Of a DNA stretch of 64,000 nucleotides, positions 36,552 through 44,872 are shown piece after piece. Within the stretch, counting starts at the first letter, position 1. The number at the start of each line of letters is the position of its first letter. The DNA lies in contig DKCV01000016.1 in assembly GCA_002449265.1 (NCBI GenBank), positions 39,934-103,933 on the forward strand, in the 5' to 3' direction. A program made the translations under genes and the position numbers. A model generated the notes under the pieces. The model did not search any database, was not told the DNA's origin, and saw only the letters and a list, made by a program, of their open reading frames with translations. The stretch is from Caryophanales bacterium UBA6865. GTDB taxonomy: Bacteria; Bacillota_I; Bacilli_A; RFN20; CAG-826.

Positions 36552-37802
36552 ATGAAAAAAATTAGTGAAGCAGTGCAAGTTGCCTCGATTGGCAAAAGGG
36601 TTGGGGGCTTTCTCCTCGATTTCGGAATTACTTTTGTTCTATATCTTGTAGTTCTTTATTCTTTGGGCGCGAATGTGCTTACGAGCGCTTTTGGCGCTAA
36701 GCAAGACACAGCAAATTATTTCTCTTATGTGACGGATTCGGGACTATTCGAATACGGCGACAATAAGAAAATGTCGGTTCAAGTTGTCGGAACGAATGTG
36801 ATGAATCGCTCGTCCGATATCAATAATCCTCCTTCTTTATATAAGGATAGCTATTATCCGGCCATAAAATATTTTTATTGCGACTTCTTGAAAAACGATA
36901 GCCGTATCGATAACCGCGAAGCTGCTGGACAAGAGTATCTTTATACGACTATTTTTGGCTTACCAAGTTTTGATTCTATTAATGGGCAATCGGCAAAATC
37001 GGATGATAATAAGCTTTATGGGGAGAGCAAATATTATCGATATTCCCTAGATAAGGAAGGGAAAGCCGATGTCACGCTTGATTTATCCCTCCAAGATAAC
37101 TACCAAAAGGTGATCGATAGTGGTTCTAACGAAGAAAAAGCGAAATTAGTTCGTGAGCTAAATGCCTATTACTATAGTGATAGCAATTCCTTGATTTATC
37201 GCGCGAATAGCTTCTTACTTAACCAAAACTATTATCGCGTTTTAAGCAATCACTCCAAGATGGCAAATTGGTCCATCCGCTTAATCTGCTATCTCCCTAT
37301 TTCTTTCACCTTCTTCGCTTTAATCCCTTTGATTCGGAAAAACGGTGAGACACTTGGGAAGCTTGTTTCTAAGACTTGCTTGGCTAATGAAGAAGGATAT
37401 CAAGTTACGATGAAAGAAAAAGCGATTCGTAGCGCCTTCATGTTCTTGTTATCTTCCATCTGCGTGATTGCTCCAATTTCCCCGTTTTATCTATTCTTCG
37501 CCTTCCTTGGCGTTTGCCTGATTGATTATGTTTTGATGATTGTTGGGAAAGATGATTCCCGTAGAGGAATTCAAGACCGTCTTGCTAAGACTCTTGTTGT
37601 GGATAAATTACATAGTCAAATCTTTATTGATAATCAAGACGAAGAGCTTCATTTCATGAATCAAGGCAAAGTTTCTAGTTCACAAAATGACACTTCTAGC
37701 GATGACATTGTTGATTATGATTCCATTAAAAAATCGCGAAAAGAATTATTCGGTAACTCCGAAGTGAAAGCTGCGGAAGTAGAAGATAAAAACAAGGATT
37801 AA
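36552..37802 (+). CDS. RDD family membrane protein
   Basis: 416 aa. It begins MKKISEAVQVASIGKRVGGF, and the first helix (FLLDFGITFVLYLVVL) carries the Arg and Asp of the RDD domain; the second conserved element KNGETLGK is near residue 258 and the last, SRRGIQDRLAKTLVV, near 337. Two or three more helices lie between. A large extracellular part (residues about 45-235, Tyr/Asn/Asp/Ser-rich) splits the domain between helices one and two, which is unusual for RDD proteins. The last 60 residues are acidic and cytoplasmic. RDD proteins are thought to be transporters or membrane adaptors; the substrate is unknown. It follows the opp2 operon by 50 bp and has no Shine-Dalgarno; a TAGACT box lies 8 bp before the ATG, so it may also be made from a leaderless transcript. 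Confidence 0.82.
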   Translation: MKKISEAVQVASIGKRVGGFLLDFGITFVLYLVVLYSLGANVLTSAFGAKQDTANYFSYVTDSGLFEYGDNKKMSVQVVGTNVMNRSSDINNPPSLYKDSYYPAIKYFYCDFLKNDSRIDNREAAGQEYLYTTIFGLPSFDSINGQSAKSDDNKLYGESKYYRYSLDKEGKADVTLDLSLQDNYQKVIDSGSNEEKAKLVRELNAYYYSDSNSLIYRANSFLLNQNYYRVLSNHSKMANWSIRLICYLPISFTFFALIPLIRKNGETLGKLVSKTCLANEEGYQVTMKEKAIRSAFMFLLSSICVIAPISPFYLFFAFLGVCLIDYVLMIVGKDDSRRGIQDRLAKTLVVDKLHSQIFIDNQDEELHFMNQGKVSSSQNDTSSDDIVDYDSIKKSRKELFGNSEVKAAEVEDKNKD

Positions 37803-37862
37803 CCCACTCTTTTTGAAGGAAAAAAGTTAAATAACACTCCTTATTTCGTCACAAGAAACTCC

Positions 37863-37891
37863 TTGCGGTTACTACCCTTTTAGTATATGAT
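37863..37891 (+). promoter_or_regulatory. Promoter of tRNA-Lys
   Basis: TTGCGG (37863-37868) and TATGAT (37886-37891) are 17 bp apart, ten bases before the tRNA. Confidence 0.65.
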
Positions 37892-37901
37892 AATCCGCGC
37901 T

Positions 37902-37964
<63 letters not shown>

Positions 37965-37977
<13 letters not shown>

Positions 37978-38095
37978 TTAAGTGATTATTCCTACCTTTG
38001 CATGGTTGATGGCTATATGCCTATCATCGTGGATACGGATAAGTTTAAGCAAGCGATGGCAAAAAGTCGTCGAAATAGAGCTTCAGCCTCACGAA
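37965..38095. repeat. Degenerate direct repeat, left copy (tRNA-Lys 3' end and downstream)
   Basis: ACCATTAAGTGATTATTCCTA and the following ~110 bp resemble 40908-41035, which begins with CGCCATTAAGTGATTGTTC and later shares AAAAGTCGTCGAAATAGA (with one base changed in the other copy). The left copy contains the tRNA 3' end and its terminator. The pair encloses the AP2, DUF262 and IS21 genes. Confidence 0.65.
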
Positions 38096-38110
38096 GGTTG
38101 AGGCTTTTTT
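38085..38110 (+). terminator. Rho-independent terminator after tRNA-Lys
   Basis: AGCCTCA pairs with TGAGGCT around CGAAGGT, followed by TTTTT. Confidence 0.75.
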
Positions 38111-38154
38111 CGACCTTGTTTTAAGCGGCGGTCGCCAGGGGATTTCAGCCCGCG

Positions 38155-38703
38155 GTGGGTTCGAACTCCCGAACCAGGAAGCCGAAGTCTGGAAACCGGA
38201 TACGTGCAGGCAGTAAAATAGTGACAACGTATTTTTCGCCATTGGCGAATCGCGAACGGAGGTGCCTTAGGACGAACAAGGAGATTGCCAAGCGATACGG
38301 GCATCTCACCGTCATCACGGAGACGGACAAGAGATACCATTCGACCAAGATTTACCTCTGTCGGTGCGACTGCGGCAACACGTGCTACGTCTGCACGTCC
38401 TGGGTGACCAACGGGACGACCGTCTCCTGTGGATGCAAGAACGATGAGAACCGGGCCAACGTAAAGAACCTGGACTCAGGGCTTATCGATGGGGCGAGGA
38501 TATCGTCCATAAAGGAAGACCGGAAGATTAATAACAACACGTCCGGGGTGAGTTTCGACGAGAGCAGGGGGCTATGGGTAGCCCAACTGGCCTTCAAGAG
38601 GAAAAATCACGTGCTCGGCAGGTTCAAGACAAAGAGAGAAGCGATAAAGGCCAGGAAAGTCGGAGAGGAAAAGTACTTTGGTAAATATAGATTTATTAAT
38701 TAG
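38155..38703 (+). CDS. AP2/zinc-finger protein (homing-endonuclease-like), start uncertain
   Basis: 182 aa if started at the GTG at 38155. The recognisable part begins at TNKEIAKRYGHLTVI (near residue 40). Then comes CRCDCGN and, about 20 residues on, VSCGCK, a small zinc-binding module seen in phage HNH/AP2 endonucleases; the C-terminal 55 residues form an AP2 DNA-binding domain (TSGVSFDESRGLWVAQLAF, then GRFKTKREAIKARKVGEEKYFG). Such proteins are usually mobile-element DNA-binding or homing nucleases, though no catalytic HNH is visible here. GGAGGT at 38259-38264 lies inside the frame without a good start codon after it, so the true start is unclear and the 5' end may be disturbed. GC content is higher than in the neighbours, and it lies in a tRNA-adjacent island, which suggests transfer. 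Confidence 0.65.
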   Translation: MGSNSRTRKPKSGNRIRAGSKIVTTYFSPLANRERRCLRTNKEIAKRYGHLTVITETDKRYHSTKIYLCRCDCGNTCYVCTSWVTNGTTVSCGCKNDENRANVKNLDSGLIDGARISSIKEDRKINNNTSGVSFDESRGLWVAQLAFKRKNHVLGRFKTKREAIKARKVGEEKYFGKYRFIN

Positions 38704-38751
38704 TGTGATAATCTAAAAAGATAATTATATATTTGCAATTATGGAGGTTAT

Positions 38752-40455
38752 ATGAAGATTACACCGAGTAATTTCTTAGATGTTCTAAACAGCTGTGTTC
38801 AATATCAAATTCCCATTTATCAAAGGAATTATGCGTGGGGAGTTGAGCAATGTCTAAGACTCATTAAGGATGTAGTGAAAGCAGGAACCTCTGGCAATCC
38901 CTGTCATTTCATTGGCTCAGTAATTGTAAAAACTGAGCCTTCAACAGCTGTAAACGTCCTTAATGTGATCGACGGACAGCAGAGATTGACAAGCGTCTCT
39001 TTATTGCTGCTGTCGCTTAGGGAATATTGCAAACATCCAACAACTACTATCAAAAATGATGTATTAAAACTTGCAATACTAAATCTTTTCGAAAGCTTTT
39101 TAGTAAATAATGCATTTAGAGGTATCAGTTTTTATTACAAGCTCCAGCCTAAAGAGGGCAGCGATAGAAATGAATACGAACGTCTTCTATTAGGTATCGA
39201 TGGCCAAGGGAAAATGACTAAGAATTATCGTTTTTTCGTGAAGTATATGCTAGATAACAAGATTGAGCCGGAAGTCATTTATATGGGCATCAAAAAAGCA
39301 CAGCTTGCATTAGTGTCCCTTGATCAAGCTGATAATCCGCAGTTTCTTTTTGAGGCCGTGAACGATACAGGGGTTGATCTAACGGAAGTCGATCTTGTCC
39401 GTAATTGGATCTTTATGGGGCTTTCCAATGCAGAGCAGGAAAAGCTCTATAAAGCATACTGGTCACCAATGGAAGACGAGATAACAGATTTGAATGAGTT
39501 TTTGCGCTATTACACTGAAATGAAATGTGGCAATACTGTTGGAAATAAGTATTATTCGAATTTTAAGAAAGCTTTTATTTTAAGCGTATCTAATTATTCC
39601 TCAGTAGAGAAACTTCTCATTGAGATCCAACATTATTCCAAAATCTATTACGACTTCATTAATTCTGCATTCCATGAAAAAGAAATAAACCAACAACTAG
39701 AAAAAATAGTGCATGCTGACCAGAGGTTATTCACGCCGTTGATTCTTAAAGTCTTAAATTATTATTCGGAAGGTAGAACCGACAAAGCAGACACATTATC
39801 CATACTTCTCCATCTGGAATCGTATTTAGTTAGAAGAGATATCTTAGGAATACCGACAAATACATTAGGCAGAGCCATGGTTTTGATGCTGTCTAAATGC
39901 TCATCTAAAAGTGATTTTGATGCTTGTCTAAACTCTCTTCCTTATCGTCAGCGTGACCCTGACGACAAAGAATTAGAAATTCAGTTGGAAAGTCTCGATT
40001 TCTATCATTTGGGAAAAGCCTATTATTATCTTTATAGAATCGAGAAATATCGGAATCAAGCCTTTTCTTTGGACGATCCAACTATTGAACATATTTTACC
40101 CGAAACCATGCACACAAACTCTTTTCCAAAGGGAGGCGTGAGTAATCCTTCAGATTATAATTGGGAATTAGATCTCGGCCCTAATGCCAGGACCATTCAT
40201 GATATTCATCAACACGTCTTAGGCAACTTAACAATTTTACCAAGAGCTGAAAATTCAAAAATGGGTGATTTAAGATTCGAAAAGAAGAAGGATTATCCAT
40301 CCAAAGCAGGGGATGGATTCAATTACGGCTATAATTTCACACCTATTCGTATTAGTCAAAGCTTGAAAAATTATTCCAAATGGGATGAAAAGTCTATTTT
40401 AAAGAGGACAAAAGAACTTTCTGACCTTATTTGTGAAATCTGGCCACATCCATAG
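38752..40455 (+). CDS. GmrSD-like (DUF262-DUF1524) restriction/defence protein
   Basis: 567 aa. The N-terminus is a ParB/Srx-like DUF262 domain: YQRNYAW (residues 23-29), FIGSVIV (53-59) and the nucleotide-hydrolysis motif DGQQR (74-78). The C-terminal DUF1524 part has EHILPE (446-451) and HVLGNLTILP (488-497), followed by an Asn-Ser-Lys and a basic stretch, a His-Asn-Asn nuclease pattern. In the GmrSD family these domains cleave modified (e.g. glucosylated hydroxymethylcytosine) DNA as type IV restriction; here both are on one chain, as in many single-protein forms. TGGAGG precedes the ATG. It is AT-rich, unlike the AP2 gene beside it. A phage-defence role is established for relatives and inferred here. 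Confidence 0.85.
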   Translation: MKITPSNFLDVLNSCVQYQIPIYQRNYAWGVEQCLRLIKDVVKAGTSGNPCHFIGSVIVKTEPSTAVNVLNVIDGQQRLTSVSLLLLSLREYCKHPTTTIKNDVLKLAILNLFESFLVNNAFRGISFYYKLQPKEGSDRNEYERLLLGIDGQGKMTKNYRFFVKYMLDNKIEPEVIYMGIKKAQLALVSLDQADNPQFLFEAVNDTGVDLTEVDLVRNWIFMGLSNAEQEKLYKAYWSPMEDEITDLNEFLRYYTEMKCGNTVGNKYYSNFKKAFILSVSNYSSVEKLLIEIQHYSKIYYDFINSAFHEKEINQQLEKIVHADQRLFTPLILKVLNYYSEGRTDKADTLSILLHLESYLVRRDILGIPTNTLGRAMVLMLSKCSSKSDFDACLNSLPYRQRDPDDKELEIQLESLDFYHLGKAYYYLYRIEKYRNQAFSLDDPTIEHILPETMHTNSFPKGGVSNPSDYNWELDLGPNARTIHDIHQHVLGNLTILPRAENSKMGDLRFEKKKDYPSKAGDGFNYGYNFTPIRISQSLKNYSKWDEKSILKRTKELSDLICEIWPHP

Positions 40456-40516
40456 ACTAAAAATTAAAAGTCTTTTGGAGAGCGACCATCTGACGTTTTC
40501 CATTTTGCATGATAAA

Positions 40517-40826
40517 GGCAATATAATTTTCACCAATTTGGGGAAAATAAGATTCACCAGTATTGGTTAACTGCTAATCGTCTTTGAACAGCCCCTCCTT
40601 CCCTTTCATTCGGTATGACGGCCCTACGATCTGGAACACCTTCGAGTGGTGCAGTATCCGATCCAGGATGGCGTTCGCTATCACCGAGTCCCCGAAGACC
40701 TCGCCCCAGTGGTTGAAGCCCTTGTTCGTGGTGAAAATCGTCGGGTGCTTCTCGTATCTCATGGATATCAGCTGGAATGGATGGAAACAAATTACGCCAT
40801 AGATGCCCGGAAACAAATTACGTCAT
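40517..40826 (-). mobile_element. Internally deleted IS21-family relic
   Basis: The segment contains the C-terminal quarter of an IstB-type gene (40574-40779, minus) between two pairs of short tandem repeats: GGAAACAAATTACGCCAT at 40783-40800 and again, with one change, at 40809-40826 (period 26), and two 19-mers ending TCACCA at 40517-40535 and 40541-40559 (15 of 19 identical). IS21 elements carry multiple terminal repeats at both ends and an istA-istB pair. Here istA and most of istB are missing, so the element cannot move by itself. The exact ends cannot be fixed from one copy. Confidence 0.7.
40574..40779 (-). pseudogene. istB: istB C-terminal fragment (IS21 transposition ATPase)
   Basis: Read on the minus strand, PFQLISMRYEKHPTIFTTNK, then WGEVFGDSVIANAILDRILH and HHSKVF--GPSYRMK, is the C-terminal end of the IstB AAA+ helper protein, which guides the IS21 transposase. 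Walker A, Walker B and the whole N-terminal part are absent, and the frame is fused to terminal-repeat sequence. The stop TAG at 40574 is intact. Confidence 0.8.
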
Positions 40827-40907
40827 AATGACAATAAAAGCAGATGATATAAAACCGATAAAGTCACAAGGGTAAAACGTGAAGTTTCCCCATGGGTGCG
40901 AATCCAA

Positions 40908-41035
40908 ACGGGTCGCCATTAAGTGATTGTTCCTATCTTCGCTTAGTCGATGACTTTATGCTCATCACTATGGTCGTAGAGAAGTTAAAATGACGACAAA
41001 AGTCGTTGAAATAGAAGTCTGAGTCTTAATTACTG
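40908..41035. repeat. Degenerate direct repeat, right copy
   Basis: Starting CGGGTCGCCATTAAGTGATT it resembles the end of tRNA-Lys and the next ~110 bp (37965-38095), with many substitutions. Immediately upstream (40,880-40,917) GGGTGCGAATCC followed by CGCCA recalls a decayed tRNA T-arm and 3' end, though no stems form. The pair may mark an old integration event. Confidence 0.55.
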
Positions 41036-41454
41036 GTTTTTATTCTCCTACTTTGCGAGGAGCGAGGTTTCAGTTGGCTTTTTCGTGAGGTGAGCTGATC
41101 CATCGCCTCACGATAAGACGCTAAGGGCTTTTCAAAATTCATTTGCCTAGCGACATTGTATAGAAAAGATCGCGTGAAATCGACCGTAAATGCTCATTAG
41201 TAAAGAAGAGTCAGGATAAAGATGGCAGGATAACAATCGTCGATAATGACCACCCTCTAATAACCAACTTGTCCCTACGAAATTGAAGTCGTTAAAATGA
41301 CACTTAAGCTAATTTTTTTGTTTTTGAAAACAATGTTTTCACTTTTATAAAGTTCTATAGCGAGTAGAGTTTTTTCTATTTTTTAGTGTAGGAAATTCCA
41401 TTTTCATTCATTACGAATAGGGTTACAAGTAAGGGTGAAAGCGAGAAGAACACA
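41036..41454. other. Intergenic stretch with promoter for the LRR lipoprotein
   Basis: Nothing recognisable is coded here. A TGAGGTGAG...CTCAC inverted repeat lies near 41,093-41,122, and the promoter/operator at 41324-41351 marks the right part. Confidence 0.5.
41324..41351 (+). promoter_or_regulatory. Promoter with palindromic operator-like spacer
   Basis: TTGAAA (41324-41329) and TATAAA (41346-41351) are 16 bp apart. GAAAACAATGTTTTC (41326-41340) is a perfect 7-1-7 palindrome covering the -35 end and most of the spacer, an ideal site for a dimeric repressor. The ATG is about 100 bp downstream. Confidence 0.6.
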
Positions 41455-42690
41455 ATGAAAAATAGAAAAATGTACATATGTTTATTTGCGTTTTTGCCGA
41501 TTTTCTTTTTAGTAGGGTGCCGACCTAATCAGCAAAGCTCTAATGGCAGTGGCGCCTCTTCTTTATCGACGGAAGCCTCTAATGGGAATGAAGAACCTTC
41601 CTCTTCTAGCGGGTCTAGTTCATCTGGAGCTGGAGGTAGTGGCGGAGAAATCACCCCTTCACCTATAGAGGAAAAAAGCGAATCGCAGGAATTGTTGGAA
41701 TTTGATAAATACGAGAACAATCGTTTTTATACGGTAACCGGGTTTAAGGACGGCATTAATGAAAAATACGCAAACGCGCGAAAGCTTGTTATACCTTCTC
41801 ACTACAAAGGACTTGCTGTAAGGCATATTGCGCATCAAGCTTTTTCCGGAAATTCTTTTATTGAAAGCGTTTCTTTGCCTTCCACCATAATAGAAATAGG
41901 CTCCGAAGCATTTAAAGGGATAAAAAGCCTTGCTTCTATTTACGTGTCTCCGCAAAACAAGTGCTACAAGTCAATCGATGGGGTTTTGTTTCATATAGAG
42001 AAAATAGATGATAACGAATTATTGGTCTTTCCGCCTCAAAAGCGCGCAGATTCATTTTTGATTCCGTCCGATGTTACTTCGATCAGGGAATTTGCTTTCT
42101 TGCATTGTTTCTCTTTGAAAACTATCAAAATACCTGCAACAATCACTTCTATTGGTTATGGAGCCTTTAACGATTGCAAATTCTTAGATTCAATCGAGGT
42201 GGACGAAAATAATCCATATTTTAAGTCAGTCGATGGAGTCCTCTATTCAAAAGAAAAGGAAACGCCGAAAGAACGATACGGAAGGAAAGTCATCGTTTAT
42301 CCAAGCGGAAGAAGCGCGGAGGAATATATCGTTCCGGAGAATGTGAAAGAAATTGGTAGGAATTCCTTTTCTTATAATTCTTATTTAACGAAGATTGTTA
42401 TCCCTGAAACGGTTGAAAGGATCTCAAATTCTGCTTTTCAAGAATGCAAATCCCTTCGTTCCGTCACTATTCCTAGCAGCGTCGATGAATTAGGGAGCGA
42501 AATATTCCGTAACTGCGAGTCTTTAGTAGAGGTGACAATATTAGGGGCTCCAGATGAGGTGGGGACGAAATTGTTTATTGGATGCGAATCGCTCAAAAAA
42601 GTGATTTTTAGCAAGCTCCGGGGGCCGATGCAAAGTTGGAAGAGCTCTTGGAAAATTGGATGCAAAATAGAGATTACTTGGGCAAAATGA
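41455..42690 (+). CDS. BspA-type leucine-rich-repeat lipoprotein
   Basis: 411 aa. The signal MKNRKMYICLFAFLPIFFLV-GC gives a lipidated Cys22, and a Ser/Gly linker rich in SSSGSSSSGAGG follows to about residue 70. The mature body has LRR_5 (BspA-type) repeats: IGSEAFKGIKSLASIYV, IREFAFLHCFSLKTIKIP, IGYGAFNDCKFLDSIEV, IGRNSFSYNSYLTKIVIP, ISNSAFQECKSLRSVTIP and LGSEIFRNCESLVEVTI. Interspersed pieces such as CYKSIDGVLF and YFKSVDGVLYS are typical of these proteins. Relatives act in adhesion or protein-protein contact at bacterial and protist surfaces. GTGAAAGCGAGAAG is only a weak ribosome site. Lipid-anchored location is sure; the ligand is unknown. Confidence 0.88.
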   Translation: MKNRKMYICLFAFLPIFFLVGCRPNQQSSNGSGASSLSTEASNGNEEPSSSSGSSSSGAGGSGGEITPSPIEEKSESQELLEFDKYENNRFYTVTGFKDGINEKYANARKLVIPSHYKGLAVRHIAHQAFSGNSFIESVSLPSTIIEIGSEAFKGIKSLASIYVSPQNKCYKSIDGVLFHIEKIDDNELLVFPPQKRADSFLIPSDVTSIREFAFLHCFSLKTIKIPATITSIGYGAFNDCKFLDSIEVDENNPYFKSVDGVLYSKEKETPKERYGRKVIVYPSGRSAEEYIVPENVKEIGRNSFSYNSYLTKIVIPETVERISNSAFQECKSLRSVTIPSSVDELGSEIFRNCESLVEVTILGAPDEVGTKLFIGCESLKKVIFSKLRGPMQSWKSSWKIGCKIEITWAK

Positions 42691-43241
42691 AATCAGCTAC
42701 GTTTTATTATTTAGTAGAAGATAAATCTTAAGAATGAAGATAGAACGATTTTATTGCTACGCCTTCCTAGACGTTTTAGATTCATGATTCATAAACGAGA
42801 TAGAATAAAAATGAACAAAACAAATAAAAGTGTCTAAATATCGATAACGCCTTACGATATTGACTTGTCTTAGAATTTCTGAATTCGAGCAAAAAAGCAA
42901 AATAATTTTCAAAAAGATTAAGGAAATTGCGAAAAAATTCTATTCTTCCTTTTCGCTAAATAGATTAGCGGTTAATTAAGTGAAATTTCGTTTTAGGGAT
43001 TTTGAGTGTTATTTTCTAAAAAGGCTTTCATTATCGGCTATTTTAATAAATTAATAGCAAAAATATATTTTTGTAATTTATTTAATTAGATTAATTCAGA
43101 ATAAGAATAAATAAAAAAATAAAAAACATAAAAAGCATAGAAAACATCGTATTTTTTGCTTCCATATTCTTTTGCTTTAATTTATGATTTTGCTGCTCGA
43201 GCAAGCACAATGATTAAATTTAAATTAAAAGGAGTTATTTT
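42691..43241. other. AT-rich intergenic region
   Basis: No gene or terminator stands out in these 550 bp. TATGAT at 43183-43188 is a plausible -10 box for the next gene, followed by the 10-bp palindrome TGCTCGAGCA (43194-43203), which would lie close to the transcription start. Confidence 0.45.
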
Positions 43242-44747
43242 ATGAAGAAAATGAATTTAAAACTATTTGTCCTTGCGATGATGGGATCATTTATGGTGAT
43301 GGGTTGCTCTATTTCTCCGAATAACTTTGAGAATAAATATCAAGCCTATGTCATTTATCGCCAAGCAGGTGGCGAATTATCCTATTTTGAATGGGTTAAG
43401 GCTGGTTCCCCAAAAGAGCCTCGCGTAAAACCAGGAAAGAAAGATAATACGATTAAATCCACCCGCATTGATGAACGTGGTCACCTTATTATTGAATTTA
43501 ACGACGGAACTATTCTTGACGCTGGCGAATTCGAGTGCAAACACCTTCCTGTCAATTTCTTTTGCGGCAAAGAGTTATTGAAAGTCGTCAATGTGAAAAT
43601 GGGCGAGAAAGTAGAAGAGCCAACTTTCGCTACGTTAAAAATCAAAGGATGGTTCCTTGACGAGGAGCTTACGAAAAAGTGGGATTTCGCCAATCAATGT
43701 GTTACGTGTGCGACCTCTTTATACGCGGATTATGCGGCGAGCAATATCCATCTTAACTTTGTCGACACCACTCTTAATATCCCTCTAGAGCCTCAAACGG
43801 TTACCTTTGGAGAAAAATATGAACTACCAGAGCCGATTGATTATGCTTCTAAGCACCGTTTCCTTGGCTGGTATTACAACGGAAAGAAAATCGATAATGA
43901 AGGTATTTGGAATATCCCTGACCACGCGAGCTTACTCGCAAAATGGGAAGCGAAAGAAGATTTTGATTTCAATTATTTTGGGCTATATCCTCAGACAGCT
44001 GTCGTTGACCAGGCTCTTGCAGAGAAAATAGAAGAAAAAGGCAAGAAAGTCTATGCAAATAGAGAAAGAGTCAATTATTACGAATACGGTGGATTCCGTT
44101 ACCGCAAACTTCGATGGGGGAAAGCTTACGCTAGCTATGATAAACCTCACTATTTCCACGATGGAAAAACCAAGGTAATCGCAAATAAGGACTATTTCTT
44201 TAAGCTTGAGCCACTTCGCTGGAAGAAAATAAAAATTAGCGATAGCGAAGCGATTTGCCTCACCGAAAAAGTGATCAATACCCATTACTGTTCTTGGAAC
44301 TTAGACGATAGGACGATCAACGGGAAAACGGTGAGTCCAAACGAATACGAACATTCCTATTACCGGGCGTGGTTGAATAGCATGAAGACGGACTATAGCG
44401 GCGACTATGGTTTTGGAAACGGCTTCAAAGACAGCGACCTTTTCTTAAACGAAGAGGAAGAAGCAATTCTTCAACCGCATACGCCATATAACGACAAATT
44501 CTTCTTTTTAAGCAAAGAGGAATGCGAGAAATACCTTCCAAAAGAAGAGGATCGTATCGCTGCTATAACCGACTTTGTTATCACCTATCGCGAACTTCCG
44601 CCAGAAGAAAAAGTGCAATGGGCAACGCGAAGCAGCGGCAACGAGAAAACAAAGGTAATTCTCGTCAATAGCGATGGAACGTATGGAGAGTGGCTAAGCC
44701 ATACCTATAACGGAGTTCGCCCCGCCATTAAGGTGAAACTGAAATAA
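43242..44747 (+). CDS. Lipoprotein with InlB-B-type repeats and DUF6273-like C-terminus
   Basis: 501 aa. Signal MKKMNLKLFVLAMMGSFMVM-GC with Cys22. Residues about 100-245 contain two Listeria-Bacteroides (Flg_new) repeats (LPVNFFCGKELLKVVNVKMG, then IKGWFLDEELTKKWDF; and LNIPLEPQTVTFGEKYELPE, then HRFLGWYYNGKKID). The C-terminal 230 residues have a pattern of DUF6273: FKLEPLRWKKIKIS, LTEKVINTHYC, a YYRAWLN segment and the terminal SHTYNGVRPAIKVKL. The function of DUF6273 is unknown; it is common in surface lipoproteins of gut Firmicutes. AAAGGAG precedes the start and a strong terminator follows. Confidence 0.85.
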   Translation: MKKMNLKLFVLAMMGSFMVMGCSISPNNFENKYQAYVIYRQAGGELSYFEWVKAGSPKEPRVKPGKKDNTIKSTRIDERGHLIIEFNDGTILDAGEFECKHLPVNFFCGKELLKVVNVKMGEKVEEPTFATLKIKGWFLDEELTKKWDFANQCVTCATSLYADYAASNIHLNFVDTTLNIPLEPQTVTFGEKYELPEPIDYASKHRFLGWYYNGKKIDNEGIWNIPDHASLLAKWEAKEDFDFNYFGLYPQTAVVDQALAEKIEEKGKKVYANRERVNYYEYGGFRYRKLRWGKAYASYDKPHYFHDGKTKVIANKDYFFKLEPLRWKKIKISDSEAICLTEKVINTHYCSWNLDDRTINGKTVSPNEYEHSYYRAWLNSMKTDYSGDYGFGNGFKDSDLFLNEEEEAILQPHTPYNDKFFFLSKEECEKYLPKEEDRIAAITDFVITYRELPPEEKVQWATRSSGNEKTKVILVNSDGTYGEWLSHTYNGVRPAIKVKLK

Positions 44748-44756
44748 ATCGCAAAG

Positions 44757-44787
44757 AACCCTCTACTAGCTTAGTGGAGGGTTTTAT
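44757..44787 (+). terminator. Rho-independent terminator
   Basis: AACCCTCTAC pairs with GTGGAGGGTT around TAGCTTA, with TTTT next. It ends the 501-aa lipoprotein transcript. Confidence 0.85.
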
Positions 44788-44857
44788 TACCCTTAATAAT
44801 TTTTCTTATTAATTGCCTATTTTTCTTTTCTCCCTAAAAATTCGTACCCATCCTCGA

Positions 44858-44863
44858 TATAAT
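44858..44863 (+). promoter_or_regulatory. -10 box directly upstream of a start codon (leaderless)
   Basis: A perfect TATAAT ends nine bases before the ATG at 44873. No Shine-Dalgarno lies between, so transcription should start at or next to the start codon. Confidence 0.6.
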
Positions 44864-44872
44864 GGAACGCGT

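Noticed and set aside
38002..38124. 40-codon open frame after tRNA-Lys (MVDGYMPIIVDTD...)
   Set aside because: The tRNA terminator lies inside it, there is no ribosome site, and the degenerate repeat copy at 40908 is not open in that frame.
38045..38348. Several minus-strand frames opposite the AP2 gene
   Set aside because: The plus-strand frame has the recognisable zinc and AP2 motifs; the others have no motif and arise from high G+C.
40554..40790. Second minus-strand and two plus-strand frames over the istB fragment
   Set aside because: Only the frame ending at 40574 matches IstB; the others have no similarity and start inside it.
40880..40917. A second tRNA gene
   Set aside because: Only a GGGTGCGAATCC and CCA-like 3' end are visible; T and acceptor stems do not form.
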